Source: Oscillospiraceae bacterium (GTDB taxonomy: Bacteria; Bacillota; Clostridia; Oscillospirales; Ruminococcaceae). Taken from it: a stretch of 64,000 bases of DNA. The DNA is taken from positions 105,145-169,144 of the forward strand of contig JAGBCL010000115.1 of assembly GCA_018110825.1 (NCBI GenBank). Direction: 5' to 3'. The position numbers and the translations under genes are program-made. Positions 1-8,461 of this stretch are shown here, piece after piece. Each line of letters starts with the position of its first letter. Positions within the stretch are counted from its first letter, which is position 1. The notes under the pieces were generated by a model, which did no database searches, had not been told where the DNA came from, and worked only from the letters and a program-made list of their open reading frames with translations.

Positions 1-1
1 G

Positions 2-94
2 CTCAGCAGAGTTGTATATGTGCTTGTTGCCCTCTCCGCAGTATGGTGCATCACACTTCTTTTCAGAAGAAACGCAATCGCAGAAGCTCATTAA
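2..94 (+). CDS. DUF378 family membrane protein, C-terminal end (partial)
   Basis: The frame is open from the window edge to a TAA and encodes 30 residues: a hydrophobic helix (SRVVYVLVALSAVWCITLLF) and a short basic/polar tail. The SRxVYxLVxLSAxW pattern matches the last helix of DUF378 (YuzA-like) proteins, small two-helix membrane proteins of unknown function. The start lies outside the window. A strong hairpin follows the stop. Family assignment rests on the C-terminus only. Confidence 0.6.
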   Translation, partial: LSRVVYVLVALSAVWCITLLFRRNAIAEAH

Positions 95-125
95 CCATTG
101 AAAAAGGATACATCATATCCTGAAA

Positions 126-146
126 AAGGCGGCTGACAGCCGCCTT
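126..146. terminator. Bidirectional terminator
   Basis: A 7-bp GC-rich stem (GGCGGCT/AGCCGCC) with a 3-nt loop, flanked by A and T runs, lies between two convergent genes. It can terminate both. Confidence 0.8.
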
Positions 147-154
147 TACATACT

Positions 155-985
155 TTATCTTGATTTTATCCAGTCAACCGCCATTCCGAACCAGCGTGCA
201 CAATCGGGATTTATATGTCCCTCATAGCCTGCTGTCGAATCATCGCAGAGTGACAATCCATGCACACCGCTTTCAAAGATATGGCATGCAAAAGGTATTT
301 TCTTTTCTGCAAGTGCGGAAGCAAACATCAGCGTATTTTCAACCGGAACAAGCCCATCATCGGCAGTATGCCAGATAAACACCGGAGGAGTTGCATCGCT
401 TACCTGCTTTTCAAGGGATACTGTTTCCATCATTTCAGCAGGATAATCCGTGCCCACAATATTTACAATTGAACTGTCATGACGTTTTTCACCTGAGGTT
501 ATAACGGGATAGCAAAGCACCGCACCATTCGGTTTATACAAATGGGAACTGCCACCAAGAGCGTCAGTGATAAATGGCTTGTTCCAATGAACAGCCAGAC
601 TTGCGGCAAGGTGACCTCCCGCTGAAAATCCGCTTACCATGATTTTATCAGGGTCAACTCCCAGTTTCTCAGCGTTGCTTCTTACATAAGCCATAGCCTG
701 CGCAAGCTCAAGAAGTGCAGTAGGAAACATCTTGTTTACACAGCTGTAACGAAGCACAAACGCAGGTATACCGTAAGCCGCATAGCGAAGTGCCACGGGT
801 TCAGCCTCACGCACTGAACAATACTCGTATCCCCCGCCGGGACATATTATGACTGCGGGACGCTGCTTCAACTCTATGTTGTCATGTTTTACAAGTGTGT
901 ATAAATCCAGCTCCGAACAGCACCCGTCAGGATTGATTCCTGCCTTTTCATATGATACTTCAAGTTTTATAGTTTTCTTTTCCAT
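155..985 (-). CDS. Alpha/beta hydrolase, acetyl-esterase-like (BD-FAE type)
   Basis: This 276-residue cytoplasmic protein has no signal peptide. It carries an oxyanion-hole motif (CPGGGYEYC, about residue 50), the nucleophile elbow GFSAGGH (GxSxG, about residue 120) and a late Asp (TADDG) and His (GVHGLS), giving a complete Ser-Asp-His triad. Such proteins hydrolyse small esters, often acetyl groups released from xylan or other plant polysaccharides; the substrate here is not determined. The length is normal. It starts at ATG with a GGAACTT-like site a few bases upstream and is transcribed alone, convergent with the preceding gene. A second, divergent esterase lies at 51929-52822. Confidence 0.85.
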   Translation of the reverse strand: MEKKTIKLEVSYEKAGINPDGCCSELDLYTLVKHDNIELKQRPAVIICPGGGYEYCSVREAEPVALRYAAYGIPAFVLRYSCVNKMFPTALLELAQAMAYVRSNAEKLGVDPDKIMVSGFSAGGHLAASLAVHWNKPFITDALGGSSHLYKPNGAVLCYPVITSGEKRHDSSIVNIVGTDYPAEMMETVSLEKQVSDATPPVFIWHTADDGLVPVENTLMFASALAEKKIPFACHIFESGVHGLSLCDDSTAGYEGHINPDCARWFGMAVDWIKSR

Positions 986-1001
986 AAGAAGTTCCTTTCA
1001 A

Positions 1002-1034
1002 AAAAGGCATAAAGGATATACCTTTATGCCTTTT
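1002..1034 (-). terminator. Rho-independent terminator
   Basis: A 14-bp stem (AAAAGGCATAAAGG with its complement) and a 5-nt loop sit directly after the 1037-1309 stop. A U-run follows on the minus strand. Confidence 0.85.
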
Positions 1035-1036
1035 AT

Positions 1037-1309
1037 TTATTCCTCATCACTGTTTGAAGCGAAGAAAAGCTTTACTGTCATAATGATTCCCAATGCCGAA
1101 TTTACAATAGACAGCGCAATTGCAATAACATTAAGAATAATTCCCGGTCTAGAATTATAATCCTTATGCTGCTTTTTCAATCCGATTACAAGGCCAGGAA
1201 TTGAACAACCATAAGAAACAAATGGAAGAAACAGCGAGAAAACCAATCCTACAATGCCGAGCACAAGACTGGACACGCAAAGTTTTTTACTGTTGTTTTC
1301 ATTATTCAT
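1037..1309 (-). CDS. DUF4190-like small membrane protein
   Basis: This 90-residue protein has a short polar N-terminus, a hydrophobic segment (about residues 12-35) with the SLVLGIVGLVFS signature, a Gly-rich GLVIGLKK link, and a second hydrophobic segment (about 55-82) with an acidic tail. The two-helix pattern with LGI(V/I)GL repeats is typical of DUF4190 proteins, whose function is unknown. It is monocistronic, with its own terminator directly downstream. Confidence 0.65.
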   Translation of the reverse strand: MNNENNSKKLCVSSLVLGIVGLVFSLFLPFVSYGCSIPGLVIGLKKQHKDYNSRPGIILNVIAIALSIVNSALGIIMTVKLFFASNSDEE

Positions 1310-1386
1310 AAAGCAATCCTCCCACTAAATAACATTTCTTCAAAGAAGAATTTTACCACATCAAATTGGTTTTGTCAACAGAAAAA

Positions 1387-2754
1387 TCACATTCTTCGCC
1401 TGGTCTTTGCCGAAACCTTTTTCATTCTTCTTTTACGTTTTTTTGTTGCAAGAACATAAACTACAATATATAAAGCAATAAGTACAGCAGCAATAACAAT
1501 TGCCAGTTTGAACCAGAATGAACTGACAAATGCCTTCGCTTTCATAACATTGTATTCAAGCTGCGAAAGCTCCACGCTGTCTCTAGCAACAAGATTGACC
1601 GTACACAATTCCTCACCTGAAAGTGAAAGGGTGTAGGTTCCGAAAACTGTACCTTTCTCAACAGGTGCAAGTACTGCACCGTCTGAATCAAGGTATCCGG
1701 TTGTATTGATTTCCCTTTTCAGACTGGAGATATCAAGGGTATTGGGCCATAATGTCGAAAAATCCTCCTCGGGAACAAGAAGAACATGCTCTGCGTTGTC
1801 ACCGAGTTTAACTGGTATTTCAGTAATTTCATCTGTAGTGCTCAGAATTTTGTCATAGGAAAAAGTATTGAATGCCCACTCAAAAATGTTCTTGTGGTCG
1901 GTATACTGTTCATAAGCCTTGTAGCCCTCTGCGTCATACATTGGTGCACCTAATGTTACCAGCAGGTAATTGTTTCCGTCACGGGAAGCCATTGCAGCAA
2001 GGTTTCGTCCTGACTCGTCAAGTGTACCGGTTTTAAGTCCCCTTGCAGGCTCATAATAGAATTCGCCCTTGAGTGTCATGGCATTGGTATGATGAATTGT
2101 TGCCCAGTTATCCCCATGATAATTTGTTCCGCTGAGAGTAAACTCAGTTGTGGTTGCAATCTCCACAAACTTGGGGTAATTGTCAATTGCATACTTTGCA
2201 ATGAGCGCCATATCACGGGCATTGGTGTACTGATTTTCATCAAAAAGGCCGTGAGGGTTAACAAAATTTGTACCTGTACAACCGATTTCCTTAGCCTTCT
2301 GATTCATCATATCAATAAAATTCGGTATACTCTCGCCTCCGACATGATAAGCAAGAATACCTGCAGACTCACATGCAGAAGCCATCAGCATTGAATACAT
2401 AAGGTCACGTGCAGTAATAACCTCACCTCTTGAGTAACCGACAGATGACGGATTTTTACCGTAAAGGTCATCAAAAACGACAAGCGGTGCCTCAATCTCA
2501 GTATTATCCAGGTCCTTTATATGGTCAAGAACAACTATTGCCGTCATAATCTTTACCAAAGAAGCAGGATACATTTTCTTTGTAGGATTTTTTTCATACA
2601 CAATAATATCCTTGTCAAGATTGATAAGAACAGCCGCCTCACTGGTAACGGTAAAATTCGGAGTAAAGGTTACAGCAGCCGCAGAAACCTGAGAAAAAAT
2701 GCTTACAGTAAGAGCCGCCGCAACTGTCACGGCTAATTTTTTCAGAAAGTTCAT
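1387..2754 (-). CDS. D-alanyl-D-alanine carboxypeptidase-like protein (peptidase S11)
   Basis: This serine D,D-peptidase would act on peptidoglycan stem peptides outside the membrane. From the ATG at 2754 it starts MNFLKKLAVTVAAALTVSIF and ends its signal peptide near AxA. The catalytic SxxK is SLVK (in MYPASLVK) and the third motif is KTG (in GLKTGT). The second motif reads SAC instead of the usual SxN. A C-terminal beta domain leads to a membrane helix (about residues 420-445) and a very basic tail, anchoring the enzyme by its C-terminus. A TTG 42 bases upstream is in frame, but it would place 14 residues before the signal peptide and sits almost on top of the AAAGGAG, so I prefer 2754. The gene is monocistronic. 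Confidence 0.88.
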   Translation of the reverse strand: MNFLKKLAVTVAAALTVSIFSQVSAAAVTFTPNFTVTSEAAVLINLDKDIIVYEKNPTKKMYPASLVKIMTAIVVLDHIKDLDNTEIEAPLVVFDDLYGKNPSSVGYSRGEVITARDLMYSMLMASACESAGILAYHVGGESIPNFIDMMNQKAKEIGCTGTNFVNPHGLFDENQYTNARDMALIAKYAIDNYPKFVEIATTTEFTLSGTNYHGDNWATIHHTNAMTLKGEFYYEPARGLKTGTLDESGRNLAAMASRDGNNYLLVTLGAPMYDAEGYKAYEQYTDHKNIFEWAFNTFSYDKILSTTDEITEIPVKLGDNAEHVLLVPEEDFSTLWPNTLDISSLKREINTTGYLDSDGAVLAPVEKGTVFGTYTLSLSGEELCTVNLVARDSVELSQLEYNVMKAKAFVSSFWFKLAIVIAAVLIALYIVVYVLATKKRKRRMKKVSAKTRRRM

Positions 2755-2767
2755 ATATGTAATTATG

Positions 2768-2792
2768 CCCCATATTTGCAAAAATATCGGGG
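2768..2792 (-). promoter_or_regulatory. Leader hairpin between Shine-Dalgarno-like site and start
   Basis: Minus-strand CCCC/GGGG plus a 6-bp AT stem with one bulge forms a 10-bp hairpin between an AAAGGAG and the ATG at 2754. It may bring the two closer or occlude the start; the role is inferred. Confidence 0.4.
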
Positions 2793-3013
2793 TCAAACTC
2801 CTTTCATAAATTATACATTATAATTATAACAAATATTTTTACAAAAGGGAAGAGTTTTTTCAAAAATTTATTGCTGCATAAAACAAGATAAATATTGCTG
2901 CTGTAAGTTGCAATTTAATGTAATCCTTTACTGCACAAATCGGTTCAAGCTGTCCCTGAAAAATGATGTAAATATGTTGTGAATTGACATAGAAATATAT
3001 AGAAGAAACGTGG

Positions 3014-3019
3014 TATAAT
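3014..3019 (+). promoter_or_regulatory. Extended -10 promoter element of pfp
   Basis: TGG-TATAAT is an extended -10 (TGn) about 50 bases before the pfp start. No good -35 stands at 17 bp; a TTGACA is present but at 24 bp. Confidence 0.5.
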
Positions 3020-3066
3020 ATTTACAGATAATTTTTCGGAATACTAAAAAAGGTTGGGTTACTACT

Positions 3067-4290
3067 ATGTTTAATGTTGCTGTTGCACAGTCAGGCGGTC
3101 CTACCGCCGCTATCAATTCTTCCCTCGCAGGTGTTTTCACTGCTGCTCTTGAAAGTGAAGAAATCGGCACAATCTACGGCTCGATAAATGGTATCGAGGG
3201 CGTGCTCAAGGACGAATTCGTTGATTTACAGAAAATCCTTACCTCAGAATATGATATTGACCTGCTCATGAAAACTCCGTCTACAGTTCTCGGTTCCTGC
3301 CGTTTCAAACTTAAAAATGCTGACGATGATGATACCGACTACCGCAGAGCAGCAGAGGTTTTCGCTAAGCACAACATCAAGGCTTTCTTCTACATCGGCG
3401 GTAACGACTCAATGGACACTGTTATGAAGCTTGACAAATGGTTCAAAGCCAACAATATCGATATTAAGGTTGTTGGTGTACCTAAAACAATCGACAACGA
3501 CGTTATGGCTACAGACCATACCCCCGGTTTCGGTTCAGCGGCTAAATACGTTGCAACTTCTATGCAGGAAATTATCCGCGACAGCCGCGTTTATTCTATT
3601 CCGTCTGTAACAATCGTTGAAATAATGGGCCGTGACGCAGGCTGGCTCACAGCTTCCTCCTGCGTGCTCCGTGCAAACGGCGAGCCTGCGCCACACCTTA
3701 TTTATTTGCCAGAGTCAGAATTTTCCATTGAGAAATTCCTTGACGACATCCGCATTGCCCAGCAGAAATACAAAGCTGTTATTATTGCTGTTTCCGAGGG
3801 TATCAAGTTTGATGATGAAAAATACCTGGCAAGCGGATTCTCATCAGAACTTACCGACGCATTCGGTCACAAGTACCTCTCAGGCGTTGGCAAGTACCTT
3901 GAAAAGATTGTTGGTGCAAATATCGGCTGCAAGGTTCGTTCTATCGAGCTGAACGTTATGCAGAGATGCAGCTCCCACATTGCTTCCCTTACAGACATCA
4001 CCGAGGCTAAGACAATCGGTGAAGAAGCTGTCAAGGCTGCACTCCGCGGCGAAAGCGGCGTAATGATGATTTTCAAACGTATCAGCAACAACCCTTACCG
4101 TGTGGAAGTTGTTTCCGCAGATATCAGCGGCATTGCCAACAAGGAAAAGTTCTTCCCTGCTGAATGGATTAACTCCAAGGGCAACAATGTTACAGTTGAC
4201 GCACTCAACTACTTCCTGCCGCTTATTCAGGGTGAACCTACAATTGAGTATATGAACGGTATCCCCGTACATTTCAGATTGAATCAGTAA
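3067..4290 (+). CDS. pfp: Diphosphate-dependent 6-phosphofructokinase
   Basis: This 407-residue phosphofructokinase converts fructose 6-phosphate to the 1,6-bisphosphate in glycolysis. The N-terminus (AVAQSGGPTAAINSS) is the nucleotide/PPi loop. The phosphoryl-donor site reads GGNDSMDT and the catalytic loop PKTIDND. The Lys before TIDND, in place of the Gly of ATP-dependent enzymes, marks the PPi-dependent class, so the reaction is probably reversible. Further family blocks are MGRDAGWL and PHLIYLPE. The gene is monocistronic with a terminator after the stop. Donor specificity is inferred from these residues. Confidence 0.9.
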   Translation: MFNVAVAQSGGPTAAINSSLAGVFTAALESEEIGTIYGSINGIEGVLKDEFVDLQKILTSEYDIDLLMKTPSTVLGSCRFKLKNADDDDTDYRRAAEVFAKHNIKAFFYIGGNDSMDTVMKLDKWFKANNIDIKVVGVPKTIDNDVMATDHTPGFGSAAKYVATSMQEIIRDSRVYSIPSVTIVEIMGRDAGWLTASSCVLRANGEPAPHLIYLPESEFSIEKFLDDIRIAQQKYKAVIIAVSEGIKFDDEKYLASGFSSELTDAFGHKYLSGVGKYLEKIVGANIGCKVRSIELNVMQRCSSHIASLTDITEAKTIGEEAVKAALRGESGVMMIFKRISNNPYRVEVVSADISGIANKEKFFPAEWINSKGNNVTVDALNYFLPLIQGEPTIEYMNGIPVHFRLNQ

Positions 4291-4346
4291 AAATGAACCG
4301 TCCCGTTTTTGCACAAGTCCAGTAAAAACGGACAATAGAAAAAGAA

Positions 4347-4388
4347 CCCCCTCCTATGGTGCAATGGAAACATTTGCCATAGGAGGGG
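4347..4388. terminator. Terminator between pfp and the FecR-domain gene
   Basis: A 12-bp perfect stem (CCCCTCCTATGG with its complement) encloses a loop that can itself pair. T-rich sequence lies on both sides, so it is likely bidirectional for the two convergent genes. Confidence 0.8.
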
Positions 4389-4445
4389 TGTTTTGTGCTG
4401 TCAGTACAATTTGGGGCGGTGCACATTGCCCGTCGGTTCTGGAAT

Positions 4446-6482
4446 TTATGGATTAATAACAGCAGTAAAGGTAATGTTGGTCATGTCACTTGTCACGGTA
4501 AACTGTTCTCCGATTGTTAAAGCCCTATCCATTCCGGTGACATTGTAAGAGTTTACAGATATGTCCTCAGGTGCTACGCCATGCACTTCTGTGTATTTGG
4601 CTATATACGCTGTTGAATCAAAAGACGGTATCGTATAGATATAACCAACACAGGTGGTTTCAGTTTTGTAAATTATGTTATTACAAATAAATGTTACCGT
4701 AACATTATCAGCATAAACAGCGTCAAACTGAATATTCGTGTCAGAGTTTGATTCAAATTCATAGGCGTTATCATATTTTGCAACCAAAGAAGCTCCGGCA
4801 GAATATTGTCCTCGTTCTTTTTGAACTCCGCCAGAAGTAACACCTCTGTGTGACCAGTACTGGAATGTAGCGTTAGCCTTTCCTCCGGGCTGTGGAAGAT
4901 TGAAGCTGCTGTTCATGGCATAAGTTCCCACAAGTGATGTTTCTCCGTTGTCGTTGACATAAACACTGAACAGGGTGGTGGAATATTTTACAGTGACAGT
5001 AACAACGTTACCAGGGCCTTCAGTTGTCTCACCAATTGAATCGTATTTATATGTTATGCCGTCAACAGTTATTTCATCCAGAAAATCAGGTAGTGCTATA
5101 TTTTCATCATAAGCAACTGTCTGAGACGGAGCAACCTCAAGTCCGCCTGGGTCGGAAATAAACTTAAATGTGTAATAAGCAGGAGTTGTTGTTACTTCAG
5201 TTGTTGTTTCAGTTGTTACCTCGGTTGTTACTTCAGTGGTTGTTTCAGATGAAGTAGTAGATGGGGGAGAAGGAACTGTAGTTCTTGCAGGAGTTCCGGA
5301 AACAGGGATTTCCTTTTTGGTTGTAGTAACAGTAGTTTCCTTTGTGGTCTTGGCTGTGGTTTTTTCTGTTGTTGTTTCTTTCTTTTTATTTGTAGTTTTT
5401 GCAGTAGTTTTTTCGGTAACTTCTGCAGTTGTAGTTGCAGGAGCATCAGTGACTGTTGTTTCAGTAACAGCTGTAGTTTCAGTCGGAATCACTGTTGTTT
5501 CTTCTGTTGTAGTAGTTTCAGGAACTGTAGTTTCCGAAACAGCTGCAGTAGTTGTTGTAGTTGTTGTTTCGGACTCGGAAGTTGTTTCCTCCGAAATTGA
5601 TGTCTCTGTAATCACCTCTGTCTCATCGGTGTAATTGCTTCCGAGAATAGCTTCGAGAACCTCATCGCTCAGAATAATTTCATAGTTGTCATGAGTATTT
5701 AAAAGACGGTCAAGCACATCGTCAGGAATGATTGCAGTGTTAAGCGGCATAATCGGACTCTCACCCTCGCCTACAAGAGCAAATGTATCACTGCCGTCAG
5801 ATTTACGCAGAACGAAGTACGATGTGCCATTGATTTCAGCACCTGAAATATTTCCCTCAGCAGGAATAGTTAAAATAGCTACGCTCTCGTTTGGCTTGAC
5901 AACAACAGGCTCGCCCCTTGGATTCCCCTCTTCGTCAATAAGCTGAACCTCAACATTACCGTGGAAAACAGAAAGGTCAGTTATGTATGTTCCGTCATCA
6001 AGAACACGTACCGAAACGTAGAAGCTTGTTCCTCGTACAGCCATAGTCGCTTTCGGAGTGTTAACCGAGTACGAAGAATTGTCAGAAAGCGGCTCTGTAA
6101 TTTCATTGAGAGTACCGCCGCTTCTGAGATTTATGGAGGTAAGGCTGTCTTCTTCAGTGCCTTCCGCAATAAGTTCAAGAACGGTTTTCGGGTCAAGCGA
6201 AAGATATTTGTTACCGTCAAGTGAAAGACGCATAGAGCTTTCATCACCGACTTCGATAATATCGCCGCTTTCAAGGTTCATTCCCTCGTAAGCGTCCATA
6301 GCACCTGTATCTGCACGGGTTACAACAGAAGTTCCCGTCATTTCAAATATTTTAAGCAGGCGAAAAGCCTCAGGTGCACCGGAAATAATAATCACAGCAG
6401 CAACTGTGCCCGCAACAGCAACAGTTGTAGCAATACCGGCAATAATTTTTGCCTTAAGTGAAAGAGAAGCAAGAAATTTCAT
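4446..6482 (-). CDS. FecR-domain surface protein with Thr-rich stalk
   Basis: This 678-residue protein is anchored by an N-terminal helix (about residues 12-35). A FecR-like beta domain follows (about 50-165; blocks LESGDIIEVG, LRSGGTLNEI and ATMAVRGTSFYV). A low-complexity Thr/Glu/Val stalk spans about 285-440. The C-terminus (about 445-678) is beta-rich, with YTFKFISDPGG and QYWS blocks resembling InlB/Flg_new-type repeats. FecR domains act in signal relay in Gram-negatives but occur in Firmicutes as extracellular sensors or adhesive modules; no sigma-factor gene adjoins it, so a wall or adhesion role is more likely. It starts at ATG after AAAGGAG with its own promoter, divergent from the cyclase gene. 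Confidence 0.75.
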   Translation of the reverse strand: MKFLASLSLKAKIIAGIATTVAVAGTVAAVIIISGAPEAFRLLKIFEMTGTSVVTRADTGAMDAYEGMNLESGDIIEVGDESSMRLSLDGNKYLSLDPKTVLELIAEGTEEDSLTSINLRSGGTLNEITEPLSDNSSYSVNTPKATMAVRGTSFYVSVRVLDDGTYITDLSVFHGNVEVQLIDEEGNPRGEPVVVKPNESVAILTIPAEGNISGAEINGTSYFVLRKSDGSDTFALVGEGESPIMPLNTAIIPDDVLDRLLNTHDNYEIILSDEVLEAILGSNYTDETEVITETSISEETTSESETTTTTTTAAVSETTVPETTTTEETTVIPTETTAVTETTVTDAPATTTAEVTEKTTAKTTNKKKETTTEKTTAKTTKETTVTTTKKEIPVSGTPARTTVPSPPSTTSSETTTEVTTEVTTETTTEVTTTPAYYTFKFISDPGGLEVAPSQTVAYDENIALPDFLDEITVDGITYKYDSIGETTEGPGNVVTVTVKYSTTLFSVYVNDNGETSLVGTYAMNSSFNLPQPGGKANATFQYWSHRGVTSGGVQKERGQYSAGASLVAKYDNAYEFESNSDTNIQFDAVYADNVTVTFICNNIIYKTETTCVGYIYTIPSFDSTAYIAKYTEVHGVAPEDISVNSYNVTGMDRALTIGEQFTVTSDMTNITFTAVINP

Positions 6483-6546
6483 AATAAGCTCCTTTGCATA
6501 AAATTAAAAAGATTATTTCCAAAATTTAAAATCGTTTATAATACAG

Positions 6547-6575
6547 ATTATAACATAAAAAAATTGATTTGTCAC
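6547..6575 (-). promoter_or_regulatory. Promoter of the FecR-domain gene
   Basis: Minus strand: -35 GTGACA, 17-bp spacer, -10 TATAAT, about 65 bases before the start. Confidence 0.6.
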
Positions 6576-6604
6576 TATTTTTATGAATTTTTTTTGAATT
6601 TCTA

Positions 6605-6633
6605 TTTACTTTTTTTGTGTAAAATGGTATAAT
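6605..6633 (+). promoter_or_regulatory. Promoter of the diguanylate cyclase gene
   Basis: -35 TTTACT, 17-bp spacer, -10 TATAAT, followed by AAAGGAAG and the ATG at 6668. Confidence 0.65.
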
Positions 6634-6667
6634 ATTATTAAACAATATCTTGAAAGGAAGATTTTGT

Positions 6668-7687
6668 ATGGATAACAATGCTATACTTGACCATATTTTT
6701 GAAATAACATCGGATTTGTACAAGCAGATGAGCGTGAATGATTCGGATATTTCCAATGACCACGCTGAAATATTCAGACTTCTTACAGAACTGAGCAAGG
6801 TGCTGGTAAATGCCGACAGAGCCAGCTTCTGGAAATGGGATAAGCGTTCTCATGAACTCTGGACAACCGCTGCTGTAGGAACCGGTAAAATTACTATCCC
6901 TGAGGGGACAGGCATGGTAGGTAAAGCTCTTGCCGAGGGAAGAACAATTATTACCAATGACCCGTACAACCACCCCGATTTCAATTCTGCTGTAGATAAA
7001 AAGACAGGCTACGTTACAAAATCAATTCTTGTAATGCCGGTTTCCAATTGCAAGGGCGAGTTTATCGGTGCATATCAAGCAATAAACAAGCTCAGCGATG
7101 ACGGAAAATTCAATATGGAAGAGGATGTGCGCAGACTTTCAATGGCTGCATTTATCTGTGGAATTACACTTGAATCGGAATCTTTCCTCGATGACTCTCT
7201 CCATGACAAGCTTACCGACCTTAAAAACAGAATGGGCTTTCATCACGATTACAATAATACATATAAAAAGCTCCTGGACAACCCCGATGAAATCCATACA
7301 GTTTCTCTGTTTATCTGCGACATTGACTTTTTCAAAAAGGTCAACGATACATACGGCCATAACGCAGGGGATGCTGTGTTGAAGCATGTAGCCGGAATGT
7401 TCCGTCAGAATTCAAGAATATGCGACGGTATATATCGTTGGGGCGGCGAAGAATTCATTGTAATTCTGCCTGAAACCTCAGCTGAGCAGGCAGCAGAAAT
7501 TGCAGAGCGTCTGAGAATGGTTATAATGGATTCCGTCTGTGAATTTGAAGATTTGTCAATCAAGGTTACAATGAGTTTTGGTGTAACAGAAATTGACCCG
7601 ATGAAGTCAATTGAAGAAAACATCAATATTGCCGATGAAAAACTATATACTGCAAAACAGAATGGCAGAAATCAGGTTGTACTTTAA
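6668..7687 (+). CDS. GAF-GGDEF diguanylate cyclase
   Basis: This cytosolic 339-residue enzyme should make cyclic di-GMP from two GTP. An N-terminal GAF sensor (about residues 25-165; EGTGMVGKAL and NDPYNHPDF blocks) is joined to a GGDEF domain (about 175-339). The active-site loop is GGEEF (259-263), an accepted catalytic variant, and the metal-binding CDIDFFKKVND is intact. RICD at 250-253, five residues ahead, is a product-inhibition I-site (RxxD). The ATG at 6668 follows AAAGGAAG at good spacing; an in-frame TTG at 6650 overlaps that site and is rejected. It has its own promoter and a terminator after the stop. The ligand of the GAF domain is unknown. Confidence 0.92.
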   Translation: MDNNAILDHIFEITSDLYKQMSVNDSDISNDHAEIFRLLTELSKVLVNADRASFWKWDKRSHELWTTAAVGTGKITIPEGTGMVGKALAEGRTIITNDPYNHPDFNSAVDKKTGYVTKSILVMPVSNCKGEFIGAYQAINKLSDDGKFNMEEDVRRLSMAAFICGITLESESFLDDSLHDKLTDLKNRMGFHHDYNNTYKKLLDNPDEIHTVSLFICDIDFFKKVNDTYGHNAGDAVLKHVAGMFRQNSRICDGIYRWGGEEFIVILPETSAEQAAEIAERLRMVIMDSVCEFEDLSIKVTMSFGVTEIDPMKSIEENINIADEKLYTAKQNGRNQVVL

Positions 7688-7701
7688 TTGAATTAAGAAA
7701 A

Positions 7702-7739
7702 AATCCTGAGAAGAATCACTCTTCTCAGGATTTTTTTAT
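7702..7739. terminator. Bidirectional terminator
   Basis: A 13-bp stem (AATCCTGAGAAGA and complement) with a 5-nt loop and T8 on the plus strand lies between convergent genes. Confidence 0.9.
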
Positions 7740-8278
7740 TCTTCAATCTGCTTGCCAAGGAATTGAGCCGCTGCCTGAATGAGATTCTGCTGAACTTCAT
7801 TGGCAACAGATTCATTATTCGGAGCAAGAAATGCAACCGCACCCGTAACATCACCCGAAGCCAGAATAGGGGAGCAGGCAATTGCAGGACGGTCGATACC
7901 CTCAACGGGAAAAACCTTCGCATCATTGTGTGAGGTGTAAATATAGTTCTTGCGGTTTTCAAGGTATTCCTCAAGTGCACGGGAAACACGGCGTTCGCTG
8001 AATTCCTTCTTCTGCACACCCGCAACTGCAACAACATGGTCACGGTCAAAAACAACCGTCGGACAATTTGCAAGCTTAGTCATAACTTCCGCAACCTGAG
8101 CCGCAGACCCTGCCATTTCGTTTATTGCACTGTACTTCTTGAAAATAACCTCACCATCATTGCTTGTGTAGATTTCAAGGGGGTCACCCTCACGAATACG
8201 CATAGTGCGTCTGATTTCCTTTGGGATTACCACACGACCCAGGTCGTCAATCCTTCTGACAATACCCGTAGCTTTCAT
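7736..8278 (-). CDS. spoVT: Stage V sporulation regulator SpoVT (AbrB-type)
   Basis: This 180-residue transcription factor has an N-terminal AbrB swapped-hairpin DNA-binding domain (residues 1-50; MKATGIVRRIDDLGRVVIP...) and a C-terminal GAF-like domain (about 55-178). In Bacillus the protein acts in the forespore and in germination control. Sequence and length match SpoVT across the whole protein, which argues for an endospore former. The start follows GGAGG. About 206 bp of its promoter, leader and first 33 codons are duplicated at 58474-58679. Confidence 0.9.
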   Translation of the reverse strand: MKATGIVRRIDDLGRVVIPKEIRRTMRIREGDPLEIYTSNDGEVIFKKYSAINEMAGSAAQVAEVMTKLANCPTVVFDRDHVVAVAGVQKKEFSERRVSRALEEYLENRKNYIYTSHNDAKVFPVEGIDRPAIACSPILASGDVTGAVAFLAPNNESVANEVQQNLIQAAAQFLGKQIEE

Positions 8279-8421
8279 TGTATATTCCTCCGTTTATTAG
8301 CTTTAATTTTGTTGCTCTAATAGTTTTTCACGGAGATTTTGGATTATACATTTCATTTTTTTATTTGTGTTTTGATAATTTTGGTAAGAATAGTTATTTC
8401 ATTAATCAAATTTATTCGGGT

Positions 8422-8461
8422 AAACATTTCCTGCAAAACATCTGCCTTGCAGGAAATGTTT
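8422..8461 (-). terminator. Terminator after the LacI remnant
   Basis: A 14-bp stem (AAACATTTCCTGCA and complement) overlaps the remnant's stop codon; the U-run is short. Confidence 0.6.

Noticed and set aside
5236-5634. Val-rich plus-strand frame
   Set aside because: Antisense of the Thr-rich stalk of the FecR-domain protein; Thr codons read backwards give Val.
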